Assembly (NCBI GenBank): GCA_022841915.1
Contig: JALHQN010000010.1
Location: forward strand, 37,426 to 101,425
Direction of reading: 5' to 3'
DNA: 64,000 nucleotides
DNA from: Burkholderiales bacterium
GTDB taxonomy: Bacteria > Pseudomonadota > Gammaproteobacteria > Burkholderiales > WYBJ01
Positions 1 through 9,191 of this stretch are shown piece by piece (position 1 is the first letter of the stretch; each line of letters begins with the position of its first letter). The position numbers and the translations under genes are program-made. Under the pieces are notes generated by a model. It searched no databases. It was not told the DNA's origin and saw nothing but the letters and a program-made list of their open reading frames with translations.

Positions 1-708
1 GTGGAAAAGCCGTTCACGCTGACGCGGGCGAGCGCAGAGAAGGCCATCGATGCATGCAAGGAGGCCGGAGTCACGCTGGTGCTCGGCTTCAATCGCCGCT
101 ATGCGCCTTCGTTCGTCGAGATGATGCGGCGGATCGAGGCCGGGGACATCGGCGAGGTGGTGCATGTCGAGGCCCAGAACTCGGGGCCCACGGGGCACAG
201 CCTCAAGCCCGGTCATTGGCGCTCGACACGCCGGGAAGCGCCGGCGGGCGGCATGACCGCGCGCGGCGTGCATGCGCTCGACTGCCTGATCCGCATCGCG
301 GGGCATGTCGCCACGGTTTACGCCAGTTCGCAAAAGCTCGTGCTGCCGGCGGACATCGACATCGACGATACCACCACCATGCTGCTCCGATTCGCGCGGG
401 GCGCGAGCGGCAGCCTGACGACCGTGTTCGTGACCGGGGATTACTGGCGGGTCATGGCGGTGGGCACGAAGGGCTGGCTGGAGCTGCGCAGCGACACCGA
501 ACTGGTGGCTCGCGCGCTGACGGGCGGGCCCCAGGCGTTCCTGTTTCCGGCGGTCGACAAAGAGCGCGCCGAGTTGGAAGACTTCGCCGACGCGGTCGAG
601 TCGGGCGAGCGGTTCATCGTGTCGCCGGCCGATATCGTCAATGGCGTCGCCGTGCTGGAGTCGATCGAGAAATCGTCGGCGCGGGGGCGGCCGATACAGA
701 TCCGTTAA
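1..708 (+). CDS. Gfo/Idh/MocA family oxidoreductase, 3' part
   Basis: NAD(P)-dependent sugar or inositol dehydrogenase-like protein, cut by the left edge of the window, so the N-terminal Rossmann domain is missing. What remains opens with the family's EKP motif (the lysine normally helps bind the cofactor and substrate), followed by the FNRRYAPSF segment that begins the C-terminal alpha/beta substrate domain. A histidine in the GVHALDCL helix matches the position of the family's catalytic histidine. About 235 codons are visible and members usually have 330-370 residues, so roughly 100-130 are upstream. The GTG at position 1 is therefore probably an internal valine codon, not the start. The MazG-like gene follows 56 bp later on the same strand. 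The substrate cannot be told from this fragment. Confidence 0.85.
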   Translation: MEKPFTLTRASAEKAIDACKEAGVTLVLGFNRRYAPSFVEMMRRIEAGDIGEVVHVEAQNSGPTGHSLKPGHWRSTRREAPAGGMTARGVHALDCLIRIAGHVATVYASSQKLVLPADIDIDDTTTMLLRFARGASGSLTTVFVTGDYWRVMAVGTKGWLELRSDTELVARALTGGPQAFLFPAVDKERAELEDFADAVESGERFIVSPADIVNGVAVLESIEKSSARGRPIQIR

Positions 709-764
709 CCGCGCCGAGCAGGCTGCTCCGCGCAGTGCTCGCTGCCCATCGGGAGGTCGTCGAC

Positions 765-1109
765 GTGTTATCTAGTGAGCTGATGGAACGGCTGCTCGAG
801 TTTCGGCGCGAACGCGAGTGGGAGCAGTTCCATACGCCGCGCAATCTCGCGGCTGCGCTTTCGGTCGAGGCAGCCGAGCTGCTCGAGCACTTCATCTGGG
901 CGTCGGATGCGCCCGAGGAGGCCGTGGTGGCGCAGAAGAAGCGGGCGATCGGCGCCGAGCTTGCCGACATCGCGATGTACCTGTCGTACCTGGCCCACGA
1001 TCTGGGTATAGACCTCGAATCGGCCGTGCGCGACAAGATGACCGTGAACGCCGAACGCTACCCCGTCGAGAAGGCGAAAGGCTCGAGCAAGAAGTACTCG
1101 GAGTTCTGA
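765..1109 (+). CDS. MazG-like nucleotide pyrophosphohydrolase
   Basis: Small all-alpha NTP pyrophosphatase of the MazG/dCTPase (RS21-C6) group, which hydrolyses non-canonical or excess (d)NTPs to the monophosphate and pyrophosphate in the cytoplasm. The 114-residue product has the metal-binding signature of the family: E35-x-x-E38 in one helix and E65-x-x-D68 in the next. The W(E)QFHTPRNLA segment near residues 19-29 is typical of the short single-domain members. I chose the GTG at 765 because a GGGAGG ribosome-binding site lies 8 nt upstream at 751-756; an internal ATG at 783 is the alternative. It follows the oxidoreductase gene closely, but nothing shows a functional link. The nucleotide preferred as substrate is not evident. 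Confidence 0.85.
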   Translation: MLSSELMERLLEFRREREWEQFHTPRNLAAALSVEAAELLEHFIWASDAPEEAVVAQKKRAIGAELADIAMYLSYLAHDLGIDLESAVRDKMTVNAERYPVEKAKGSSKKYSEF

Positions 1110-1201
1110 TCCGGCGCGGGTGAATCGCGTCCGTAGGGGCTGGGGCGGCGCTGCGAACCTGTTAATCTTGACCGCTCCCCACCCAACCCAGGAGTGCGAT
1201 C

Positions 1202-2605
1202 ATGGCGGACGGTTCGGCAGCCGAATCCAAGATACTTGCGGCCTATCGTGCGCGGACACCGCGCGCCGAGGCGCTCGCGCGCCAGGCGCGTGAGGTGCTG
1301 CCCAGCGGCATCGTGCACGATTCTCGGCGGACCTGGCCGTACTCGATCTACGGCGACCACGCGGCCGGATCCCACAAGTGGGACGTCGATGGCAACGAAT
1401 ACGTCGACTACTACGGTGGTCATGGCTCGCTGCTCCTCGGCCACCAGCATCCCCAGGTGATCGCGGCCATCCAGGCCCAATTGGGCAAAGGGATGCACCT
1501 GGCAGCGGCGAACGAACTCGAGATCGAGTGGGCGCGCAGGATTCAGGCGATGATCCCTTCGGCCGAACGGGTGCGTTTCACCGCATCGGGCACCGAGGCG
1601 ACCCAGTTGGCCATCCGGCTTGCGCGCGCGGCGACCGGGCGCGCCCGCATTCTGCGCTTCAAGAGCCACTTCCACGGCTGGCACGATCAAGTGGCGTTCG
1701 GCGTCAACGATCATCTCGACGGATCGCCTTCGGTCGGCGTGCTCTCCGAGGTGGCGGCGCAGACCGCCCTGGTCTCTCCCAACGACGTAGCCGCCGTGGA
1801 GCGGCTGCTCTCCGAGCACAAGGATATCGCGGCCGTGATGCTGGAGCCGATCGGCAGCAGTTCTGGCACGATCCCGACCTCGCCGGAGGTGCTCAATGCC
1901 TTGCGCGAACTGACGAGCCGCCATGGCGCGCTGCTGATCTTCGACGAGGTCGTCACCGGATTTCGCGTGCACCCCGGCGGCGCTCAGGCGCTCTTCGGCG
2001 TTACCCCCGACATCACGACCCTGGCGAAGATCGTCGCCGGCGGCATGCCTGGCGGCGCGGTCGGCGCGCGCAAGGACATCCTCGATTGGCTGGATTTCGA
2101 TGTCGCGGCTTCGAGCAAGCGCGAACGCGTCAATCACCAGGGCACGCACAATGCTCACCCTTGCAGCGCCGCGGCGGGCATTGCAACCCTCGATATCATT
2201 CGCGATTCGGATGCGTGCGCGCGCGCGTCGGCGCTGGCGGCCAAGCTGCGCGCCGGCCTGAACGAGGTGCTCGAGGAGGAAGGCATTCCCTGGGCCATCT
2301 ACGGTGAGCACTCGTTTTTTCATCTGCATTCCAATCCGCTGGGCGAGGCGATCCGGCCGACGAGCTTCGATGCGCGCAAGCTGACCATCGAAGCGCTCAA
2401 GGGCAAGGACGAACGCATGCTGGGTAAATTGCGACTGGCCATGCTGGTTCATGGCGTGGATATGAAGGGCTTCCGGGGCGGGATCGTTTCGGCCGCACAT
2501 ACCGACGCCGACATTGCGTTCACGCTGGATGCATGGCGCAAGTCGCTGCGCGATCTGAAGGCCGAAGAAACGCTGCCCAAGATCGCTGCGGCGGCTGGCG
2601 CCTAG
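1202..2605 (+). CDS. class III (PLP) aminotransferase, glutamate-1-semialdehyde aminomutase-like
   Basis: Fold-type I PLP enzyme of aminotransferase class III, 467 residues. The cofactor-binding aspartate is in FDEVVTGFR (D248), and the Schiff-base lysine is K276 in the LAKIVAGGMPGGAVG motif. The overall pattern resembles glutamate-1-semialdehyde 2,1-aminomutase (HemL). However, the N-terminal part and the long C-terminal tail fit better with HemL-like aminotransferases of unknown substrate than with HemL of the haem pathway. A ribosome-binding site (AGGAG) lies about 8 nt before the ATG. recQ starts 30 bp downstream on the same strand, so the two may be co-transcribed although they share no obvious role. 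I am sure of the family, but the substrate is unknown. Confidence 0.85.
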   Translation: MADGSAAESKILAAYRARTPRAEALARQAREVLPSGIVHDSRRTWPYSIYGDHAAGSHKWDVDGNEYVDYYGGHGSLLLGHQHPQVIAAIQAQLGKGMHLAAANELEIEWARRIQAMIPSAERVRFTASGTEATQLAIRLARAATGRARILRFKSHFHGWHDQVAFGVNDHLDGSPSVGVLSEVAAQTALVSPNDVAAVERLLSEHKDIAAVMLEPIGSSSGTIPTSPEVLNALRELTSRHGALLIFDEVVTGFRVHPGGAQALFGVTPDITTLAKIVAGGMPGGAVGARKDILDWLDFDVAASSKRERVNHQGTHNAHPCSAAAGIATLDIIRDSDACARASALAAKLRAGLNEVLEEEGIPWAIYGEHSFFHLHSNPLGEAIRPTSFDARKLTIEALKGKDERMLGKLRLAMLVHGVDMKGFRGGIVSAAHTDADIAFTLDAWRKSLRDLKAEETLPKIAAAAGA

Positions 2606-2635
2606 ACCCGATGCTGTCTGTGATCTCGGAACGGA

Positions 2636-4447
2636 ATGACCGTTAGCGACCGCGCTCTCGATATCCTGCGCACGACCTTCGGGCATGCCGAGTTCCGCGG
2701 ACCGCAACGCGAGATCGTCGATCACGTCAGTGCGGGCGGGGATGCGCTGGTGCTCATGCCCACGGGTGGCGGCAAGTCGCTCTGCTATCAGATCCCGGCG
2801 CTGGTGCGTCGCGGTGTGGCTGTCGTCGTATCCCCGCTGATCGCGCTGATGCAGGACCAGGTCGCTGCGCTGACCCAACTGGGCGTGCGCGCCGCGTTCC
2901 TCAACTCCACCCTCGACATGGAGCAGGCTCGGGCCGTGGAGAGCGCGTTCTCTCGCGGGCAACTCGACCTGCTTTACGTGGCGCCTGAGCGTCTGACCAC
3001 ACCGCGTTGCCTGGACCTGATCGATCGCGCCCAGGTCGCGCTGTTCGCCATCGACGAGGCTCACTGTGTCTCGCAATGGGGGCACGATTTCCGGCCCGAG
3101 TACCTGCAACTGTCGCTGCTGCACGAGAAGTTTCCGAGCGTGCCGCGCATTGCGCTCACCGCGACGGCCGATCCGCAGACACGGGAAGAGATCATCCAGC
3201 GTCTGGCGCTCGGCGAGGCGCGCGTCTTCGTGTCGAGCTTCGATCGTCCGAACATACGCTACACCATCGTCGACAAGGCGGATGCACGCACGCAGTTGCT
3301 GCGCTTCATTCGCGGCGAGCACGATGGGGATGCCGGCATCGTCTACTGCCTGTCGCGGCGCAAGGTCGACGAGACGGCGCACTGGTTGCAGGGGCAGGGG
3401 ATCGCGGCGCTGCCTTATCACGCCGGCATGGATGCGGCCAGTCGCAACGAGCACCAGGCGCGATTCCAGCGCGAAGACGGCATCGTGGTGGTGGCTACGA
3501 TTGCCTTCGGCATGGGGATCGACAAGCCCGACGTGCGCTTCGTCGCCCACCTCGATCTGCCCAAGAGCGTGGAAGGCTACTACCAGGAGACGGGCCGGGC
3601 CGGCCGCGACGGACTGCCGGCGAACGCCTGGATGGCCTACGGGCTCGGTGATGTCGTGCAGCAGCGGCGCATGATCGAAGGCTCGGATGCCGGCGAGGCC
3701 TACAAGCGGGTCGCTTCGGCCAAGCTCGACGCGCTGCTCGCGCTGTGCGAGAGCGTGCAGTGCCGCCGCGTCCAGTTGCTGGCTTACTTCGGTGAGCCCG
3801 CCGAGCCCTGCGGCAACTGCGATACCTGCCTGGAGCCTCCCCAGACCTGGGACGCGACCGAAGCGGCGCGCAAGGCCTTGTCGACGATCTACCGCACCGG
3901 CCAGCGCTTCGGCGTGGTCCACCTGATCGATGTGCTGCGCGGGCGGACCAGCGAGCGCCTGTTGCGCTGGGATCATCACCGGTTGACCGTCTTCGGCATC
4001 GGCGCGGACACCGACGACACCCAGTGGCGCAACGTGTTTCGCCAATTGGTGGCGCTCGGATATGCGGAGGTCGATCACGAGGCTTACGGCGCGCTGCGGC
4101 TGACCGAGAGCGCGCGCCCCATACTGCGCGGCGAGCAGCAAGTGCAGATGCGACGCAGCCTCGAGACCAAGGCGCCGAAGAAGGTGCGCGGACGCAGCGC
4201 GGCGCCTGCGCCGGCCGGTGCGGCCGACGAGGACCTGCTGGCCCGGCTGAAGGCATGGCGCCTCGAGGAAGCACGACGCCAGGCGGTGCCCGCCTATGTG
4301 ATTCTGCATGATGCGACGCTCGCTGCCATCGCGCAATCGGCCCCCGCGGACCTTGCCGGGTTGTCGGAGATCTCGGGCATCGGGCAGAAGCGCCTGGAGC
4401 GCTATGGCGAGGCCGTGCTCGACGTCGTGCGCAGCGCGCGGGGATGA
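2636..4447 (+). CDS. recQ: ATP-dependent DNA helicase RecQ
   Basis: Superfamily 2 3'-5' DNA helicase that acts in recombination and replication-fork repair (RecF pathway). The 603-residue product has all the expected parts: Walker A at 42-48 (PTGGGKS), the DEAH box at 140-143, and the RecQ-specific aromatic-rich loop just after it ([13 protein letters not shown]). The RQC region carries the zinc-binding cysteines (CESVQCRR, then CGNCDTC), and a C-terminal HRDC domain covers about 525-603. Length and order match E. coli RecQ (about 610 residues). The ATG at 2636 is preceded only by a weak purine run. It lies 30 bp after the aminotransferase gene. No SOS box is visible upstream. Confidence 0.95.
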   Translation: MTVSDRALDILRTTFGHAEFRGPQREIVDHVSAGGDALVLMPTGGGKSLCYQIPALVRRGVAVVVSPLIALMQDQVAALTQLGVRAAFLNSTLDMEQARAVESAFSRGQLDLLYVAPERLTTPRCLDLIDRAQVALFAIDEAHCVSQWGHDFRPEYLQLSLLHEKFPSVPRIALTATADPQTREEIIQRLALGEARVFVSSFDRPNIRYTIVDKADARTQLLRFIRGEHDGDAGIVYCLSRRKVDETAHWLQGQGIAALPYHAGMDAASRNEHQARFQREDGIVVVATIAFGMGIDKPDVRFVAHLDLPKSVEGYYQETGRAGRDGLPANAWMAYGLGDVVQQRRMIEGSDAGEAYKRVASAKLDALLALCESVQCRRVQLLAYFGEPAEPCGNCDTCLEPPQTWDATEAARKALSTIYRTGQRFGVVHLIDVLRGRTSERLLRWDHHRLTVFGIGADTDDTQWRNVFRQLVALGYAEVDHEAYGALRLTESARPILRGEQQVQMRRSLETKAPKKVRGRSAAPAPAGAADEDLLARLKAWRLEEARRQAVPAYVILHDATLAAIAQSAPADLAGLSEISGIGQKRLERYGEAVLDVVRSARG

Positions 4448-4524
4448 CGCGGGCGGCTGCCGAGGCTGTCGCCCGGTTCGCAAAGTAAATTACTATCGGG
4501 CTTCATCGCGGAGGAACTCTCTAC

Positions 4525-6522
4525 ATGCTGCTCGCGCAGCCAGGCAGGATCGGTGCGCTCACGCTGAAGAATCGCGTGATCATGGCGCCGATGGGCACCA
4601 ACTACAGCACGACCGACGGACTGTCGACCGAGCGCGACAAACGCTACTACGCCGAGCGCGCCAAGGGCGGGGTTGCCGCCATCATGACCGAGGCGATGGT
4701 CGTGACGGAGCATGCCCGTCCGCATCACAATTCCCTTTGCGTCTACCATGACCGGTTCATCCCCGGTCTGGCGAGCCTCGTCGATGCGGTCCACGAGCAC
4801 GACTGCTACGTGTTCGGCCAGTTGAACCATCGCGGCGGGCTGTTGCGCCGTTCGGTGCTCAACATGGAACCGGTGGGGCCGTCTGCCTGGCACAACCCGA
4901 ACACCGGGGATGCGGTGCGTCCGCTCGAGGTCGCTGAGATCGCACGGATCCAGCAGCAGTTCGTGCAGTCGGCGCGGCGGCTGGTGCAGGCAGGCTATGA
5001 TGGCGTGGAGATCCATGCCGGCAACGGTTACCTCTTCCAGCAGTTCTTCACCGCGCGCATCAACAAACGCACCGATCGCTACGGGGGCAGCCTCGAGAAC
5101 CGCATGCGTCTGCTGCTGGAGACCGTGGACCAGGTGCGCGAGGCGCTGCCGAAAACCGTGCTCATCGTGCGCTTGTCGTGCACCGAATACTTGCCGGAGG
5201 GCTACAGCGAGGCCGACATCATCGCGTTGGCGCGCGCGCTCGAGCATGCCGGCGTGGATGCGCTCGATCTCTCGGGCGGCAGCAATGAAAGTCCGCAGTT
5301 GTCCAAGTACTGTATCCAGCCCCCCTCCTTTGCCCGCGGCATGCTCGCGCCATACGCGAAGCCGATCAAGCAGGCGGTGTCGATTCCGTGCTTCGTCGCG
5401 GGGCGCATCGTCGATGCCGGCGACGGCGAGGCCGTGCTGGAAGCGGGTGCCGCGGATTTCATCTCGCTCGGCCGCGCGCTGTATGCCGATCCGCATTGGT
5501 GCCTGAAGGCCTTCGGTCAGGTCGCCGCACCCATCCGCTCTTGTATCGCCTGCAACGTCTGCTTCGAGCGTCTTACGCTGGAGAAGGACGTCGCCTGCGT
5601 TCACAACCCGATGATCGGCACTGAATTCGAAGCGCTCGAGCACGCGGAGCCCCAGTTGTTCCCCGAACTGCGGATCTCGCCGCAGCGACGCAAGCGGGTG
5701 CTTGTGCTCGGCGCCGGCGTGGCCGGGATCGAGGCGGCCCGTGTACTGGGCGCACGCGGTCATGCGGTGGAGGTTTGGGAGAAGTCGAGCGAGCTCGGCG
5801 GCCAGATGAAGCTCGCGATGGCGGCGCCCGATAAAACCGAGGTCGAGCCGATCTGGTCCTACCGCTGGCGGCAGGTGCAGGCGCTCGGGGTGCCCGTGAA
5901 GATGGCCATGCAGACCACGACGCAGGCCGTGCGTGCTTTCGCGCCCGACTTCGCCATTGTCGCCACGGGCTCGGCGCCACGAGCCATCCCGTTCGATGTG
6001 AGCCGGCTCAGCGCCGATGTGCGTGTCATGCATGCTTGGGACTATCTCGTCGAGCCCGAATCGATTGCGGCGGGGGCGAGCGTGACGATCATCGGAGGCG
6101 GCATGGTGGGCATGGAGGCGGCCGATCTGCTGGTGGCGCGCGGCGCGCGTGTTCGAGTGATCGAGGCGCTTGCCGACGTCGCGCAGGGCATGGCGCGCAA
6201 CAACCGCTTCGAACTGATCGAGCGCGTCCGCGCAAAAGGTGTTGAGATCCTGACCGAGGCAGCGATCGCTGGCCTCGACGCGCGTCAGATTCTGCTCACG
6301 GTGGGGCCGACCAAGGTCGAGCGTCGCATGGACATCGGCGAAGCGCTGATCGTGGCGATCGGGCCGCAGCCAGCGCGCGATGTCACCGAGGCGCTGCAGT
6401 CGGCCGGTGTGCCTTACGAGTTCGTCGGCGACGCGCATCGCCCCGGCGATTTCCTGGCGGCAATACGCGACGCCTGGATGGTGGCGCTGTCGGTCGACAC
6501 CCTGCCCGTATCGCAGCCGTGA
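4525..6522 (+). CDS. old-yellow-enzyme family flavin/Fe-S oxidoreductase (2,4-dienoyl-CoA reductase/TMADH type)
   Basis: Large modular oxidoreductase (665 residues). The N-terminal FMN-binding TIM barrel occupies about 1-330. A 4Fe-4S cluster motif follows at about 340-358, with spacing C-x2-C-x2-C-x11-C as in trimethylamine dehydrogenase (FadH has x3 at the third gap). A C-terminal FAD/NAD(P)-binding region starts with a GAGVAGIEAAR dinucleotide motif near residue 397, and a second GGGMVGMEAA motif lies further on. The barrel motif HAGNGYLFQQFFTAR is characteristic of the family. These enzymes reduce enoyl or dienoyl-CoA substrates or oxidise methylamines; the neighbours (PrpD-like, PEP-mutase-like) favour acid catabolism, which is inference. 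Only 25 bp separate it from the hydrolase gene downstream, so they probably form an operon. Confidence 0.88.
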   Translation: MLLAQPGRIGALTLKNRVIMAPMGTNYSTTDGLSTERDKRYYAERAKGGVAAIMTEAMVVTEHARPHHNSLCVYHDRFIPGLASLVDAVHEHDCYVFGQLNHRGGLLRRSVLNMEPVGPSAWHNPNTGDAVRPLEVAEIARIQQQFVQSARRLVQAGYDGVEIHAGNGYLFQQFFTARINKRTDRYGGSLENRMRLLLETVDQVREALPKTVLIVRLSCTEYLPEGYSEADIIALARALEHAGVDALDLSGGSNESPQLSKYCIQPPSFARGMLAPYAKPIKQAVSIPCFVAGRIVDAGDGEAVLEAGAADFISLGRALYADPHWCLKAFGQVAAPIRSCIACNVCFERLTLEKDVACVHNPMIGTEFEALEHAEPQLFPELRISPQRRKRVLVLGAGVAGIEAARVLGARGHAVEVWEKSSELGGQMKLAMAAPDKTEVEPIWSYRWRQVQALGVPVKMAMQTTTQAVRAFAPDFAIVATGSAPRAIPFDVSRLSADVRVMHAWDYLVEPESIAAGASVTIIGGGMVGMEAADLLVARGARVRVIEALADVAQGMARNNRFELIERVRAKGVEILTEAAIAGLDARQILLTVGPTKVERRMDIGEALIVAIGPQPARDVTEALQSAGVPYEFVGDAHRPGDFLAAIRDAWMVALSVDTLPVSQP

Positions 6523-6547
6523 CAACGATTCAGCGAGGAGACACATC

Positions 6548-7342
6548 ATGACGACCCCGTACGAGATCTACGCGATTCGATACGCGATGCGCAACGTCAA
6601 CCGGCCGGCCAACTTCGTCGGCGGCGATCCGCACGATGGGCCGATGAACATGGATTACTTCGTCTGGCTGGTGCGCAACGCCGAACGCAGCATCGTGCTC
6701 GATACCGGCTTCAACGCTGCGATGGCGAAGAAGCGTGCCCGCACGCTGTTGCGCACGCCCGCCGAGGGTCTTTCCATGATGGGGCTGCAGGCGAAGGACG
6801 TGAGCGAGATCGTGATCTCCCACATGCATTACGACCATGTCGGCACCTTCGATGAGTTTCCGCACGCGCGCTTTCATCTTCAGGATGCCGAGATGGCGTA
6901 TGCGACCGGGCGCAACATGGGCTATCGCCAGTTCGGACACAGCTACGAGCCCGACGAAGTGTGCGGCATGGTGAGGCTTGTCTTCGACGGTCGCGTCAAT
7001 TTCATCGATGGCGAGGCCGGCATCGCTCCGGGCATCAGCCTGCACAGGGTCGGCGGCCATACGGACGGCGTGCAATGCATGCGGGTATGGACGCAGCGCG
7101 GGTGGGTGGTGCTCGCCTCCGACACGAGTCATTACTACGAACATTTCGAGCAGTACCGCGTGTTTCCCACCACGTACAATCTGGGTGATGTCATGCGAGG
7201 CTATGAAACCTTGCGTCGCCTGGCCGACTCGATGCAGCACATCATTCCCGGCCACGATCCCCTGGTGATGAAGCGCTATCCGGCGCCGTCGCGGGAGCTC
7301 GAGGGCATCGTGGCGCGCCTGGACGTCGCGCCACGGGAATGA
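6548..7342 (+). CDS. metallo-beta-lactamase-fold hydrolase, N-acyl-homoserine-lactonase-like
   Basis: Dinuclear zinc hydrolase of the metallo-beta-lactamase fold, 264 residues. The metal-binding H-x-H-x-D-H motif is at 92-97 (HMHYDH), followed by a histidine in GGHTDG, an aspartate in ASDTSHYY and a histidine in IIPGHDPL, the full ligand set of the AhlD/AttM-like lactonases. Such enzymes open lactone rings; real quorum quenching is only one possibility, and a lactone intermediate of the surrounding catabolic pathway is equally likely. I chose the ATG at 6548 because a GCGAGGAG ribosome-binding site ends about 8 nt before it; a longer frame upstream overlaps the previous gene and has no homology. 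It lies 25 bp after the flavoprotein gene and 88 bp before the MmgE/PrpD gene. Confidence 0.82.
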   Translation: MTTPYEIYAIRYAMRNVNRPANFVGGDPHDGPMNMDYFVWLVRNAERSIVLDTGFNAAMAKKRARTLLRTPAEGLSMMGLQAKDVSEIVISHMHYDHVGTFDEFPHARFHLQDAEMAYATGRNMGYRQFGHSYEPDEVCGMVRLVFDGRVNFIDGEAGIAPGISLHRVGGHTDGVQCMRVWTQRGWVVLASDTSHYYEHFEQYRVFPTTYNLGDVMRGYETLRRLADSMQHIIPGHDPLVMKRYPAPSRELEGIVARLDVAPRE

Positions 7343-7430
7343 AAGACGAGAGGGATTGTCTGGCCGCGGGCGTGTCCTTCGTGGCTGACGAATCCCGCAG
7401 CGCCGAATTCGATCGATCTGGAGTTTCGAG

Positions 7431-8837
7431 ATGACAGCATCCCAGCCACCCTTGCTCGTGAACGCAACCCGAGACCTGGCCCGCTTCAGCGCGGAGCTTG
7501 GTTTCGGCCAAATCCCCAAGGAAGTCGTGGAGCACATGAAGCTGTCGCTGCTCGACAGCATCGGGGTATGCCTGCACGGCGTGACCTTGCCCTGGACGCG
7601 CCACGTGCAGGCCATGGTCGAGGCGGAGGGATCACTCCCCCAGGCCTCCATCTACGGCAGCGGCAAGAAGACCTCGATCGCCAACGCGGTGCTGGTCAAT
7701 TCGACCGCCGGCCACGCCTTCGAACTGGACGACATCCACAAGGAGTCGATCATCCATCCGGGCTCGCTCGCGCTGCCTGTTGCGCTGGCGTTCGCCGAGG
7801 CGAAGGGAGGCGTGAGCGGGCAGGCCTTGCTGTCCGCGATGATCGCCGGCTACGAAGTCGGTGCGCGCGTCGGCAATGCCGCGACCGTTCGATTGCTGTT
7901 GAAGGGTTTTCATCCGCAGGGAACCTCGGGCGCCTTTACGGCGGCAGCCGCAGCGGCGCACATGCGCGGCCTGGACGCGCATCAGACGCTGCATGCCTTC
8001 GGCATCGTGGGTTCCCAGGCAGGCGGGCTGATGGCGGCGCAGGAAGGCGCGATGGTGAAGCGCTTTCATTCCGGGCGCGCGGCGCAAAGCGGCGTGTATG
8101 CCGTGCTGCTCGCCGAGCGGGGATTCACGGGCATCGAGGATGTGCTCGAAGCCGCTTATGGCGGCTATCTGGTGACGCATTCCGACCAACCTGCGCCGCA
8201 GAAGCTGACCGCGGGGCTGGGCAGCGTATGGGAAACGCTGAATGTCGGCTACAAACCGTATGCGGCCGTGACCAGCATCCATACCGCACTCGATGCACTG
8301 GCGCAGATCATGCGAGAGAACCAGCTCACGGCGGACGACATCGCCAGTGTGGATGCCGGCTTGAGCCAGGCGACTTACGTCCACTGCGCTTGGGAGTACA
8401 AGGCGCAGGGGGTGACCGCGGCGCAGATGAACCTGTACTACGGGCTGGCGATGATCGCCCTCGATGGCACCGCGTTCGTCGATCAGTACCGGGAAGATCG
8501 CTTGCACGATCCTCGCGTGCTCGCTTTTGTCCCCCGCATTCGCGCCCGCATCGACGCTGGCATCGAGGCCATGGGTGCCGCCTACCGGCATGGTGCGCGT
8601 GTGAGCGTGACGACGCACGACGGGCGCCGATTCGAGGCTGAACTGCTCAATCGCCGAGGCAGCGCCGAGAATCCGCTGCAGCCCGAGGACATCGACGACA
8701 AGTTCCGTCAGGTGGTGCGTTCCTGCCTGTCATCCGCCCAGATCGAACGCGTGGTGAGCCTGGTTCGCGACATCGACCGGCTGCCGGATATCGGCGAGCT
8801 GGTAAGCATCATGGCCGCGGCTCGCGACCAGCGCTAG
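7431..8837 (+). CDS. MmgE/PrpD family protein
   Basis: Member of the MmgE/PrpD family (468 residues), whose characterised members are 2-methylcitrate dehydratase, aconitate decarboxylase and iminodisuccinate epimerase. The N-terminal helical domain shows the family pattern of a conserved LLDSIGVCLHG segment, then NSTAGHAFELDD with the active-site histidine and aspartates. A KRFHSGRAAQSG motif follows near residue 205, and the smaller C-terminal domain carries the YKPYAAV segment that begins the second half of the fold. It is the third gene of a plus-strand cluster, and an isocitrate-lyase/2-methylisocitrate-lyase relative follows after a 354-bp gap, which suggests consecutive steps on a citrate-like acid (inference). 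A second, divergent family member lies at 15.1-16.4 kb. Confidence 0.88.
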   Translation: MTASQPPLLVNATRDLARFSAELGFGQIPKEVVEHMKLSLLDSIGVCLHGVTLPWTRHVQAMVEAEGSLPQASIYGSGKKTSIANAVLVNSTAGHAFELDDIHKESIIHPGSLALPVALAFAEAKGGVSGQALLSAMIAGYEVGARVGNAATVRLLLKGFHPQGTSGAFTAAAAAAHMRGLDAHQTLHAFGIVGSQAGGLMAAQEGAMVKRFHSGRAAQSGVYAVLLAERGFTGIEDVLEAAYGGYLVTHSDQPAPQKLTAGLGSVWETLNVGYKPYAAVTSIHTALDALAQIMRENQLTADDIASVDAGLSQATYVHCAWEYKAQGVTAAQMNLYYGLAMIALDGTAFVDQYREDRLHDPRVLAFVPRIRARIDAGIEAMGAAYRHGARVSVTTHDGRRFEAELLNRRGSAENPLQPEDIDDKFRQVVRSCLSSAQIERVVSLVRDIDRLPDIGELVSIMAAARDQR

Positions 8838-9191
8838 CCCCCGGCCAGCGGTCGATACGGGTGGCTGGACGGACTTCGATCCGGGGACAGCTCGCCTCGA
8901 GCATGGCAGCTCGCCGAAATGGTGAAGAACATCGTGTGCTGTGGTAACGTGCGCCGGCTGCTTGCCGCCAGTGTTGTGCTGCGAAGTTCGATGCTGCACT
9001 TTGGCCATCGGGTGTGCCGGTCCGATGAGCGGCGCAAGTCTCAGTTCCCGTCCCGGACCCGGAGCGAGCCGTAGCCGTGGCGAACACCTTGCGAAGATTC
9101 ACGCAAAAGCGTGGCGGCGATTCCCGTCGCACGGGGTGCGGCGATTTGCCTGCTCGGGATACTCGATCAAACAGACCTCAGGAGTGTTGTC
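8838..9191 (+). other. intergenic spacer, no gene recognised
   Basis: This 354-bp spacer lies between the MmgE/PrpD gene and the PEP-mutase-like gene. All open frames in it are short, overlap one another and resemble nothing I recognise. I see no clear terminator or promoter, only a good ribosome-binding site (CAGGAGTG) at its right end that serves the next gene. Confidence 0.5.

Noticed and set aside
1058..4483. A 1,141-codon open frame on the minus strand opposite the aminotransferase and recQ genes.
   Set aside because: It is the antisense shadow of two well-supported genes in very GC-rich DNA; the translation is low-complexity Arg/Ala/Gly/Leu with no family resemblance.
4402..6549. A 715-codon minus-strand frame opposite the OYE-type gene.
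   Set aside because: Antisense shadow; composition and lack of motifs are typical of the complementary strand of a high-GC gene.
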